Source: an uncultured Lachnospiraceae bacterium (GTDB taxonomy: Bacteria; Bacillota; Clostridia; Lachnospirales; Lachnospiraceae). Taken from it: DNA of 64,000 nucleotides. This document shows, piece after piece, positions 33,248 to 41,858 of the stretch. The notes under the pieces are model-generated. The model was not told where the DNA came from. It saw only the letters and a list, made by a program, of their open reading frames with translations, and made no database searches. Positions within the stretch are counted from its first letter, which is position 1; each line of letters begins with the position of its first letter. Made by a program: the position numbers and the translations under genes. The stretch is from NCBI GenBank assembly GCA_910585465.1, contig CAJUEW010000001.1:310001-374000 (forward strand), in the 5' to 3' direction.

Positions 33248-35742
33248 ACTGACATTTTTTTTCTTTTCCCTATATATTTTCTACGATAATATTCCATAGT
33301 ACGATACTCAAGTATGTCTTTCATGTGATGCCTAAAAGCTTCATTATCTATAATTTCCTTCAGATCCTCCCTGATTGCAAGGGCATAGCCTTTCTTCTCA
33401 ATAAAAAACCCTTTCCCTGATGCCTTCAGAAATTTAATCGGCATACTTTTTGCCTTGCTCAAATGCTGCTGATCTGTCATAGCTTTATACTCTGTATACG
33501 ATATGTCCTCCGCAAAATCCTTCCAGTTTGTTTCACTGTCAAAAAACTTTTTCCAAAAATCTAATACTTCATTATCAGTAACCGCCAGCCGCACATTACC
33601 CTCATTATAAAAACTGTACAAAACCGGCATCTTATAAACCTTCTGCATATCTGTAGTTTCAAGCAGTGATAAAAACTCTCTCCCAATTCCGGAATATACC
33701 GCTTCCTCCTCGGCAGATAATTCCTTCCTTTCATTTACAAATTCCATATATCTCCGGAAAGGATTTTCCCCCGCATGTTTTATGCAGTACTCATATATTT
33801 CATCTTCCATGTACGTAAACAATTCCATCCGCGTAGGTACTTTTCCGTCCAGGAGTTCCTTAACTCTGTAAAATTCTCTCTTGATTTTCTCTTTGGCAGA
33901 CAGCGTCTTTTTATCCAGCTCTTTAAATAAATCAATCAGCCGTATATCAAAATCCACGATGCAGTCGTCAGGATACTCAACAGCATTGTACTCATAAACA
34001 TTCCTTCCGCTGAGGTTCGTATCACCGCTTAAAAGAAAGGGCGCTCTTCCTGCTCTTTCATAATTGCCGATAAAGTCCAAAACATTAAGATATTCTTTAC
34101 CCCTGCTGGTACGGAGCCCCCGTCCCAGCTGCTGTAAAAATACAATCGGTGATTCCGTAGGCCTTAAAAACATAACCATATCAAGAGCGGCAATATCTAT
34201 GCCTTCGTTAAACATATCCACTGAAAAAATCACTTTGATCTCCTGATTTTTCAGTTTTTCAACCGCCTTATCTCTGTCCTCTGAGAACTCGCCATCTGCA
34301 TTACTATATACTGCTGCAGATTTAATACCCCTTTTACAAAATTCCTCTGCCATCTCTTCCGCATGACGTCTGGAACAGCAAAAACCAAGTGCTCTTTTGG
34401 AGTGATATTTCATGTAATATTTATAAATCAAATCATACCGCTTCACATTTCCGATATAAGCTTCGTTTAATTCTTTTTCATTATAATGCCCCTTTATAAA
34501 ATGCAGGGGCGAATAGTCTGTCTCATCATATATTCCATAATAATGAAATGGAACCAGCACACCTTTATTAATCGCCTCTTTCAATGAAATTTCATAAGGC
34601 ACATTGTAATCGCAGATTTCATAAATATTTTTACCGTCCATCCGTTCAGGGGTAGCAGTAAGCCCCATCAGGAACTGAGGCTTAAAATAATTTACAATTC
34701 TCCGGTATTGTGTGTTTACTGCATGGTGAAATTCATCGATTACTAAATAATCAAAATAATCTGGTGCAAAAAATTCCTCTGTTAAATACTCGCTTCTGCC
34801 TAATGTGGAAACAGATGCGAAAATCACTGCCTTGTCTGTATCCTTTTGTTTTCCATTAAAAAATCCGTAATCATTTGAATGTCTCACATTTTGAAAGGAT
34901 ACTGCCGCCTGTTTTAATATTTCCTCTCTATGCGCCACGAATAACACATGCTCATATTTTGCGGAATCAAATGCCGCCAGATATGTTTTTCCCACTCCGG
35001 TAGCCGCCTGAATCAGTCCTTTTGTCGCTCCTTCTGCTCTGCTGTCTTCCAAAGCATACAAAGCTTCTATCTGTGCTCCCCTTGGCTGAAATAATACCTC
35101 TACCTTGGTATCTGCATCCTCCCCGAAATCATCATATCTTGCCAAATCTTTTGAAACAGCAGGCTTATGCCAGCTTTTAGAATATCTGGCCAGCTCATTA
35201 TCATCTATTACAATAGAATGATTTTCAAACAAATCTACAAACGTCTCATAAAACAACTGGAAGTCTTTTTTATTGGCAAGGCTGCTGAAGCGATAATTCC
35301 ATTCTATCCCGGAAGTCAAAGCGCTTTTTGAAATATTAGAAGAACCAATATATATTTCTCCCGCGTTTTCATAATGAAATATATATGATTTAGGATGAAA
35401 CGAGCGGCCCTTATCATTATAAAACCTTAAATCTATCCCATTGCCTAATTCCTTTTTTATTAAATATAACGCTGACGGTTGAGTGATTCCAAGATAATTT
35501 CCGGTAAGAATTCGTACCTGCACACCACGATCCAGAGCTGCTTTCAGATCCTTTAAAATCATTCTTACTCCTGATTCCATAAGGAACGAAACAATAATAT
35601 CAATTTTATTTGCTCTTAGCATGCTGACCTTTAACTGATAATATAAAAAGCGGCTTTTATTCCTGTCACCAGTCATCACATCCGTGGTTTCAATTTGTAA
35701 TTCATTAGTCTCTATTTTTTCCGCAAAATCAAATTGAGCCAT
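33244..35742 (-). CDS. PLD-like nuclease/DEAD-box superfamily 2 helicase
   Basis: 832 aa. Residues about 20-170 form a phospholipase D-type domain with HPKSYIF (HxK) and GSSNISKSALTSG, a single HKD-like site. The SF2 helicase core follows: Walker A AATGVGKTYLA, a DEFH box in YLVIDEFHHA, motif III GLTATPERMDG, and motif VI QQLGRGLRTSRG. The ~250 C-terminal residues match no domain I recognise. Such proteins often sit in defence islands. RBS GAGGAGAG precedes the ATG. The start overlaps the methyltransferase by 31 bases. Confidence 0.85.
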   Translation of the reverse strand: MAQFDFAEKIETNELQIETTDVMTGDRNKSRFLYYQLKVSMLRANKIDIIVSFLMESGVRMILKDLKAALDRGVQVRILTGNYLGITQPSALYLIKKELGNGIDLRFYNDKGRSFHPKSYIFHYENAGEIYIGSSNISKSALTSGIEWNYRFSSLANKKDFQLFYETFVDLFENHSIVIDDNELARYSKSWHKPAVSKDLARYDDFGEDADTKVEVLFQPRGAQIEALYALEDSRAEGATKGLIQAATGVGKTYLAAFDSAKYEHVLFVAHREEILKQAAVSFQNVRHSNDYGFFNGKQKDTDKAVIFASVSTLGRSEYLTEEFFAPDYFDYLVIDEFHHAVNTQYRRIVNYFKPQFLMGLTATPERMDGKNIYEICDYNVPYEISLKEAINKGVLVPFHYYGIYDETDYSPLHFIKGHYNEKELNEAYIGNVKRYDLIYKYYMKYHSKRALGFCCSRRHAEEMAEEFCKRGIKSAAVYSNADGEFSEDRDKAVEKLKNQEIKVIFSVDMFNEGIDIAALDMVMFLRPTESPIVFLQQLGRGLRTSRGKEYLNVLDFIGNYERAGRAPFLLSGDTNLSGRNVYEYNAVEYPDDCIVDFDIRLIDLFKELDKKTLSAKEKIKREFYRVKELLDGKVPTRMELFTYMEDEIYEYCIKHAGENPFRRYMEFVNERKELSAEEEAVYSGIGREFLSLLETTDMQKVYKMPVLYSFYNEGNVRLAVTDNEVLDFWKKFFDSETNWKDFAEDISYTEYKAMTDQQHLSKAKSMPIKFLKASGKGFFIEKKGYALAIREDLKEIIDNEAFRHHMKDILEYRTMEYYRRKYIGKRKKMSV

Positions 35743-36341
35743 CTCTCCTCACCTCTTCCCACCCGCACATCCCGGGTCACCCATTGTTCTTCCACCTTCA
35801 GACCTTCTATATCTCTTAGAAATTCTGCAAATGTATCCTCCGTCATATCCGTGAAATAACGCCCGTTTCTTTCTCCCGCAAAGCTTCCATATTTGAAGGA
35901 TGTATAAATAATGCCTTCCTCTTTTAAGGCCGCCATCATTTTTCCCATTACATTCGCAAGCTCATGAACCGGCAGGTGCAATATGGATGAACACGCCCAT
36001 ATACCATCATACTTTTCCACCTCCGTCAGCTCCTGAAAAAACGCATTTTTCACCTTAAGCCCTGTATATCTGCCGGCCAGCCTGCACATCTCAATAGAAC
36101 CATCTATTGCATCTACAAAACAGCCATGCTCCAGAAAATATTTTGCGTCACGTCCGGAACCACACCCAAAATCAAGCACATAGGAACCTTTCTTTAATTT
36201 TGACAGAAACTGTTTTTGTATTGCAGCAAACTCGGCATTTACCGTACTTTTATAAAATTCTTCCGCATTACGGTTATAATAATCAAGAGTGGCATTATAT
36301 TGCATGGCCATTCTTTCTTTTGAATAGTATTCTGCAGACAA
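35712..36341 (-). CDS. Class I SAM-dependent methyltransferase (TehB/UbiE-like)
   Basis: 209 aa. SAM-binding motif I is VLDFGCGSGRDAKYFLEHG, with the acidic residue in VDAIDGS and motif IV-like region DGIWACSSILHL. It lacks the NPPY/DPPY motif of DNA N6-adenine methyltransferases, so it is not an ordinary restriction partner. I chose the TTG at 36341, with GGGGAGG 7 bases upstream; the track of the frame extends to 36365 through the previous stop. It lies between a DUF262 gene and a helicase, overlapping the latter. Confidence 0.82.
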   Translation of the reverse strand: MSAEYYSKERMAMQYNATLDYYNRNAEEFYKSTVNAEFAAIQKQFLSKLKKGSYVLDFGCGSGRDAKYFLEHGCFVDAIDGSIEMCRLAGRYTGLKVKNAFFQELTEVEKYDGIWACSSILHLPVHELANVMGKMMAALKEEGIIYTSFKYGSFAGERNGRYFTDMTEDTFAEFLRDIEGLKVEEQWVTRDVRVGRGEERWLNLILRKK

Positions 36342-36357
36342 TATATCAGCCTCCCCT

Positions 36358-38397
36358 TTAAACAACTACCGGTTTTAGTTTATAAGAGCATTCGTTTTCC
36401 AGCCCTTCATATTTATCGATAACCAGCTTTGCATAATTTAAGGCTTCATTCGCACTCAGATTCATCTCCAGATAGATGCCCTCCGCTATTTTTTGCGGCA
36501 CTCTCATATTATCGTCTGTGTCATTGATAATACGTTTACTTCTGCCTTTAAAATCTTTATGGCGAATTAAACTTCTGAAAATCTGAGCATCATACTCATA
36601 CATCTGCATACAAATATTTTTCAGAAAGCTCCTCCATGAATCTACCTGAATAATTCCGCCGCATATCTCTATTTCGCAAGGTGTACGTCCCGTCACATCT
36701 ACTTCATCTGTTATGTCAAATTCTGTCCTCATATCGACCTCCGGTTCACCTGAAACAATGATGTCCGGGCATTTCCAAATACTGCATATTTGCTTAATAA
36801 GCCAGTCGCTTCTTTTTATAATTTCCTCTTCATTCCAACATTCTGCTTTTGCAATCGTCTTGCTAATGTATATATTGGATTTTTCATATATTTTCTTTTT
36901 CTCTTCAAAACTGTTGTTTGACATTTCAGGATTATATCCTGTAATTGTCAGGTTTCCTATACAGTGAATATATTTTTCATATATTTCCGCAGCTTTCTTT
37001 CCTAAATCTATTTTCCATTTTGCCGTAAGAGTCTGCGGCATAATATGTTCTATTGTCAACTCGTCAAAGGAAACAATTTCTTTTCCCTGTTTACGTTCAA
37101 CCTGCTCCAGAACATACTTAATATGCGGAAATTTATAGCTGTTGCGGGATAACAGCTTATCTCTCACCAGAGCATCATCCGGAAAGACTGCCTTCCCCTT
37201 CTTTTTTGCCAATACCGTAGCAACTCTGTCACATAACACCTGATCACTATATCGTTCAATGTCCTTTGCCATTGAAGCAAATACTTTATTTAATGCATTT
37301 GTCTGCATTTCGCAAAGCAGGCGTCTCATAACATATGACAAAATAACATCTAAGGTTTTACACATCATATGTACATCAATACCACGATACATATAACAAT
37401 CTTCAAAAATATTCAGCAAAAATGGATAAACCGTAGTAGATTTTAACCGCTGAAGCTGCGACAGACGCGCATTGACATCTTCGTCAGGACTGTTGCAGTA
37501 TTTAAACCAGCTGTAATATTCTCCGTACGTTATCAGCTCATCCAGAAATCCTTCCGCATCATAATTATCCAGACTTTGATAATATTCCTTAAAGCAATGA
37601 TAGACACTGTCTTTATTAGGAATTATTCCTGTTTTTAGAGTAAGATAGTCTCTGATAAAATCTGATATCATTGCATCCGGGAGCAACTTTTCTAATTTAA
37701 CCCAATAATTATTGTATAGCTTTTCCTGCCGTTCATAGGCCTGTCCCATCAGCAAATAATTTCTAATAAGATCCGCCTGTGTCAAATCTAATCCTGTGGA
37801 ATTTAACGACTCAAAAATTAACTGCGGATTCTCTTTTTCTTTTGTTAATTGAATATAGACAATCTCCAGCTTCTGTATTCCCTGATAGATTTCTTTGGGG
37901 GATAAATAGGATTCTCTAATTAAATCCATAAACAGATTATAGTTCAGCAATATTTGTGATTCTTCCATATCGTCAAGCTGATCATTTATCAGCTTCTGAA
38001 AATTATAGGAATCAGATTTCATTGGTTTTAATTTGATCCTTAAAGCTTCCGGACTGAACCTGTTCGTTAAATAGCATTCTTTTATCTCCAGCTTTAATTC
38101 CTCGTCTACTGTAGAATCTAAAATAGCTTTCAATAACAGCATAATAGAAGTTAAACGCTGCTGCCCGTCAATTACAATAAACTGTCTGAAATTTGCCGAC
38201 GAATCCCCTTCTACATATACGATGGTTCCCAAAAAATGACTGTTTCTGTTTTCATCCACCGCAATCGTTTCAATATCCCGAAACAGTGTAATACACTGCA
38301 TTCTTTTCCAGTCGTAATTTCTCTGGTAAACTGGTATATAAAAAGTTCTTTTACTTGCGCCGATAAACTCTAAAAAACTTAAATTATCTGCTTTCAT
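36358..38397 (-). CDS. DUF262/DUF1524 protein, GmrSD-type nuclease-like
   Basis: 679 aa. The N-terminal DUF262 domain has the ParB-like motif FYIPVYQRNYDW and the signature DGQQRLTS (residues 77-84). A DUF1524 HNH-type region follows near 460-530, with TIEHIMPQTL and NLTITGYNPEMSN. A third, C-terminal region (about 570-679) matches no family I recognise. GmrSD proteins use a nucleotide-dependent DUF262 part and an HNH nuclease against modified phage DNA, so a defence role is plausible. First gene of the overlapping cassette. Confidence 0.85.
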   Translation of the reverse strand: MKADNLSFLEFIGASKRTFYIPVYQRNYDWKRMQCITLFRDIETIAVDENRNSHFLGTIVYVEGDSSANFRQFIVIDGQQRLTSIMLLLKAILDSTVDEELKLEIKECYLTNRFSPEALRIKLKPMKSDSYNFQKLINDQLDDMEESQILLNYNLFMDLIRESYLSPKEIYQGIQKLEIVYIQLTKEKENPQLIFESLNSTGLDLTQADLIRNYLLMGQAYERQEKLYNNYWVKLEKLLPDAMISDFIRDYLTLKTGIIPNKDSVYHCFKEYYQSLDNYDAEGFLDELITYGEYYSWFKYCNSPDEDVNARLSQLQRLKSTTVYPFLLNIFEDCYMYRGIDVHMMCKTLDVILSYVMRRLLCEMQTNALNKVFASMAKDIERYSDQVLCDRVATVLAKKKGKAVFPDDALVRDKLLSRNSYKFPHIKYVLEQVERKQGKEIVSFDELTIEHIMPQTLTAKWKIDLGKKAAEIYEKYIHCIGNLTITGYNPEMSNNSFEEKKKIYEKSNIYISKTIAKAECWNEEEIIKRSDWLIKQICSIWKCPDIIVSGEPEVDMRTEFDITDEVDVTGRTPCEIEICGGIIQVDSWRSFLKNICMQMYEYDAQIFRSLIRHKDFKGRSKRIINDTDDNMRVPQKIAEGIYLEMNLSANEALNYAKLVIDKYEGLENECSYKLKPVVV

Positions 38398-38519
38398 ATG
38401 TACCTCTCCTGTTTCCTTTCTGTATACTGTTTATTTTTGCCGGAAAACAATATAACCGTCTCAACGGTATTACTGATTTCCCACAAATTCTAAACAGACA
38501 CTTCATATTTTCAATTCAT

Positions 38520-39374
38520 TTAAAACCTTTCTGGGTCATCTTCAAATTTAGGTAAATTATTTAAACTTACCATTTCTAATGTCTGCAACTGCTGTACCGC
38601 CAACTGCCGAAGCAATTCCATTCTCTCTTCCTGTTTCTTTCCCTGATTAATCAAAACTGCATTATAACTTTCCAAATTTGCAAGCACTAACAATTGATTC
38701 AACGTTGCCACATCTCGCATATTGCCTTTTTCAGTTGGATTTTCATCTTTCCATTGTTTCGCAGTCTTTCCAAACAATACAACATTCAACATATCTGCTT
38801 CATTTGCATATGTATAAGAAATCTGTATGGGTGTCAATTCTGGCGGAATTAAATTTTCTTTAATCGCATCTGTATGTATCCTATAATTCAGCTTAAAAAT
38901 TTCCCTATTCAAATTCCAGTTCAAAGATAATCGACTATTCTCATCCGATTTTAATCTCCTGTAATCTTTCATAATATATAACTGGAATTCGGGCGAAATC
39001 CAAGTTGCAAAGGACATCGCAATATCACTATGAGCATATGTTCCGCCATAACGCCCCGCTTTTGAAACAATACCAATGGCATTCGTAGCTTCTATCCACT
39101 TCTTTGGTGACATTGTAAATGCGTTTGCTCCCGCCTGTTTTCTAAACCCCTCGAATTCGAGGGGTTTAAAATCTGAATTATGAAGCCTTTCCCATAATCC
39201 CAAAAATTCTATTACATCTCGATTTCTCATCCAATTTTGTATCACCGCTGTTGGGTCATCACTTTTATATCGGGCAATGTCCGTCAACGAAATAAATTCA
39301 TTTTCAAGGTCCTGTGTATAAATTCCAATATCGATTCCATTAGCATGAATTGTGTCTTTAATTATTTTCCCCAT
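38520..39374 (-). CDS. KilA-N domain protein
   Basis: 284 aa. KilA-N/APSES-type DNA-binding domain about residues 20-145: ISLTDIARYK, PTAVIQNWMRNRDVIEFLGLWE, SKAGRYGGTYAHSDIAMSFATW. A coiled C-terminal part follows. KilA-N genes are frequent in phages and mobile islands and often regulate or antagonise host and phage. A 26-bp perfect palindrome lies within this gene. It is separated from the DUF262 gene by 122 bases and read in the same direction. Function unknown. Confidence 0.85.
   Translation of the reverse strand: MGKIIKDTIHANGIDIGIYTQDLENEFISLTDIARYKSDDPTAVIQNWMRNRDVIEFLGLWERLHNSDFKPLEFEGFRKQAGANAFTMSPKKWIEATNAIGIVSKAGRYGGTYAHSDIAMSFATWISPEFQLYIMKDYRRLKSDENSRLSLNWNLNREIFKLNYRIHTDAIKENLIPPELTPIQISYTYANEADMLNVVLFGKTAKQWKDENPTEKGNMRDVATLNQLLVLANLESYNAVLINQGKKQEERMELLRQLAVQQLQTLEMVSLNNLPKFEDDPERF
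39143..39168. repeat. 26-bp perfect palindrome inside the KilA-N gene
   Basis: TAAACCCCTCGAA at 39143-39155 is followed by its exact reverse complement to 39168, with GAATTC at the centre and no mismatch or loop. It codes for part of the KilA-N domain (FKPLEFEGF). Confidence 0.9.
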
Positions 39375-39454
39375 TGTTCCTTCCTGTAATCATATCATGA
39401 ACTTCCTAAATATCTTATCCTCTACTTCCTTAATTAGTGAATTCTACTGAATAA

Positions 39455-39730
39455 TTACTCAGTTTCCTCTTCCCACATTTCCCGATATGCATCAATATAA
39501 GACTTAATGCAACTTGGATAAATATATAAATACGTTCTGCACGCCTTTTTATATAAACCCAACATTTTTTCATCACAGGCAAAATCTAACAAATAGTCAA
39601 GGAAATAAGATAATTCCTCTTCTGATACTTTCTTTCTACACACATCCTCAACTAATGGCAGATAAATATCATATGCTTTCTTATGCAGTTGATTTATCTG
39701 TTTCTCCATTTGAAATATACTTTCTTCCAT
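39455..39730 (-). CDS. Small conserved-looking protein coupled to rlmD
   Basis: 91 aa starting at ATG 39730, which shares one base with the rlmD stop (TGATG), so it is read by coupling. Acidic and helical, with SEEELSYFLDYLLDFACDE and a tyrosine-rich RTYLYIYPSCIKSYI. No family recognised, no signal or membrane segment. Confidence 0.7.
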   Translation of the reverse strand: MEESIFQMEKQINQLHKKAYDIYLPLVEDVCRKKVSEEELSYFLDYLLDFACDEKMLGLYKKACRTYLYIYPSCIKSYIDAYREMWEEETE

Positions 39731-41409
39731 CAAATCACCTCAAAATATTTAAGCGCTGCTTTTATTGCTTCCACTTTCTCTTTTGGAGGATGCTTTCTCG
39801 GTTGTTTCAATTCTTCCACGGCATTAGGTGCATCATACATTGTCAGCCCCAGAGACCTTTTTACCTCTGCGATATATGCAGTATGTACCTTGAATCCATA
39901 TTTCTTCTCAACATACTCCTGTATCATTTTATATGTAATCTTGGGCTTGGGCTGGTACTTTTTTGCCCGTTCTGCAATCGCATCCAAGGGCACTTTTCCT
40001 TCACCTTCGCCAAATTCAACCTTAACATTTATAATGCTGTCTGGTGATTTGTGGGACAAAAGTACAATGGATTCGACATTCGCCGTCCATGGAAACATGT
40101 CCACACAGCATGCCCTCTCCATCTGGTACCCGCACGCCTGCAGTAGCTCCAGATCCCGGGCAAGGCTGGTGGGCTTACAGGAAATATAGAGCATCCGCTC
40201 CACACCATAATCGATAATTTTCTTCAGCGCCTTGGGGTGAACGCCGTCCCGGGGCGGGTCCAGTACAATAAAATCCGGTTTCTCCTCTATAGTATCCAGA
40301 ATCTTTAATACATCCCCTGCCATAAATTCGCAGTTAAGCAGGCCGTTTCTTCTTGCATTCTCCCGGGCTGCCTCCACCGCCTCCTCCACAATCTCCACGC
40401 CAATTACTTTTTTCGATACAGGAGCCAAAACCTGTGCAATCGTCCCGGTTCCGCTGTACAGATCAAAAACTAACTGATCTTTCGTATCTCCAATATAAGA
40501 ACGCGCTGTTTCATAGAGCACCTCCGCTCCCAGAGAATTTGTCTGGAAAAATGAAAAAGGCGTAATTTGAAAGCGAAGCCCCAACAGCTCTTCACAAAAA
40601 TAATCCTGCCCGTATAAAATCTCTGTACTGTCATTCTGAATCACATCCGCCAGGCTGTCATTTTTCGTATGAAGAATTCCGGCAATCCTTCCTTCCAGCG
40701 GAAGCTTCTGAAGCATCTTAGACCACTCCGACAGATCCACCTCCATCTGGGTGCTCGTCACCAAAACCGCCAGAATCTCTCCGGTTTTGACTGCCTTGCG
40801 GACCAGCAAATGACGCAGATATCCCGTATGCTGCATCTTCCGATAAAATGGAAGCCCCTTCTCTCTAAAATAAGTCAGTGTCGCTTTCAGCACCATACAG
40901 AAATCTTTGTCCGCAATCTGACAGTCATCCACTGTCACAATATCATAAAAACTGCCCCGCTTATGCATTCCAAGAGCCAGCGGACCGTCCTTCACCTGAT
41001 CGCCAAAGGAAAACTCCATTTTATTCCGGTAGCCGCAGCATACAGGACTCTTCTTTATCCCTTCAAATATATACTGATAATCCTGTCCCTCCGCCGCCTT
41101 ATCTAAAAGCTCCTTCACCTGCTGCTCCTTCAGATGGAGCTGAGTCTCGTAGGAGATATTCTGATAGGTGCAGCCCCCGCATTCCGGAAAATGTCTGCAG
41201 AACGGCTCACACTCTTCCGGGGCCCTCTCCAGCACCTCCAGAATGCGTCCCTTTGTCTTTCCTTTACGCACCTTAGTGACGGAAAACCGGACCTTCTGTC
41301 CCGGTACTCCGTTTTTTACAATTACAATCTTCCCGCCAACCTGAATCCGGCATTTATTGGGAAACTCCACCTTCTCAATCAAGCCTTCATAGATCTCTCC
41401 CTTTTTCAT
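39730..41409 (-). CDS. rlmD: 23S rRNA (uracil-1939-C5) methyltransferase RlmD with C-terminal extension
   Basis: SAM-dependent rRNA m5U methyltransferase. 559 aa from ATG 41409 (GGAGGG upstream). It has a TRAM domain, an Fe-S cysteine set in CRHFPECGGC with a later cysteine, SAM motif VFDLYSGTGTIAQVL, catalytic Cys in ISCKPTSLARDL and DPPRDGVHPKAL. The canonical fold ends at about residue 450 (ESIVLLSHK). A further ~105 residues end in ALKYFEVI; a similar tail is common in clostridial RlmD proteins. It carries HTH-like segments (TYKMIQEYVEKKYG) and may bind nucleic acid (inference). Confidence 0.92.
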   Translation of the reverse strand: MKKGEIYEGLIEKVEFPNKCRIQVGGKIVIVKNGVPGQKVRFSVTKVRKGKTKGRILEVLERAPEECEPFCRHFPECGGCTYQNISYETQLHLKEQQVKELLDKAAEGQDYQYIFEGIKKSPVCCGYRNKMEFSFGDQVKDGPLALGMHKRGSFYDIVTVDDCQIADKDFCMVLKATLTYFREKGLPFYRKMQHTGYLRHLLVRKAVKTGEILAVLVTSTQMEVDLSEWSKMLQKLPLEGRIAGILHTKNDSLADVIQNDSTEILYGQDYFCEELLGLRFQITPFSFFQTNSLGAEVLYETARSYIGDTKDQLVFDLYSGTGTIAQVLAPVSKKVIGVEIVEEAVEAARENARRNGLLNCEFMAGDVLKILDTIEEKPDFIVLDPPRDGVHPKALKKIIDYGVERMLYISCKPTSLARDLELLQACGYQMERACCVDMFPWTANVESIVLLSHKSPDSIINVKVEFGEGEGKVPLDAIAERAKKYQPKPKITYKMIQEYVEKKYGFKVHTAYIAEVKRSLGLTMYDAPNAVEELKQPRKHPPKEKVEAIKAALKYFEVI

Positions 41410-41450
41410 ATACCCTCCATTCCTTAACATCACAAATATTTTATGCCAAA

Positions 41451-41478
41451 GAAAGGGTTGTCTTTCGACAACCCTTTC
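41451..41478 (-). terminator. Hairpin terminator downstream of the acidic membrane protein gene
   Basis: GAAAGGGTTGTC (41451-41462) and GACAACCCTTTC (41467-41478) form a 12-bp stem with a 4-base loop. The flanking T-runs are weak, so it may act in either direction. Confidence 0.75.
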
Positions 41479-41486
41479 CAGTTTTA

Positions 41487-41759
41487 TTATTCTTCATCCT
41501 CGTCTTCTTCGTCCTCATCATCAAAGAAGTCATCATCAAAATCATCGTCAAAGTCTTCATCAAAGTCCTCCAGATAATCCGGAGTGAAAAAACGATAAAC
41601 TGCATATGCAATACCTGCTACCGCAATCACGGCTCCGACAATGATAACAATCCACATGACTGCATTCTGCTTTTTTTCTTCTTCCTTTTTGATATGGAGC
41701 AGTTCACCGAGCATTTCATTGGTTTTTGCTGCATTAATAAAATCTTCCACACGGTTCAT
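41487..41759 (-). CDS. Small single-pass membrane protein with acidic tail
   Basis: 90 aa. A basic/helical start (MNRVEDFINAAKTNEMLGEL) is followed by one hydrophobic segment at about residues 34-58 (VMWIVIIVGAVIAVAG...). The last ~30 residues are almost all Asp and Glu with Phe spacers, which would sit on one side of the membrane. Homologous small proteins are common near pcrA/rlmD in clostridia, but I know no function. AAAGAGG precedes the ATG. Confidence 0.75.
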   Translation of the reverse strand: MNRVEDFINAAKTNEMLGELLHIKKEEEKKQNAVMWIVIIVGAVIAVAGIAYAVYRFFTPDYLEDFDEDFDDDFDDDFFDDEDEEDEDEE

Positions 41760-41858
41760 AGCAGATACCTCTTTTCTTTTATTTTACTTTTACAGTGCCT
41801 TCTCACTTCAGCACTGTTCAATATCTATGTGTAGTATATCATATTTCCCATGAAAATA

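Noticed and set aside
35712..36341. DNA methyltransferase of a restriction-modification pair
   Set aside because: Lacks the NPPY/DPPY motif; resembles small-molecule or TehB-type methyltransferases.
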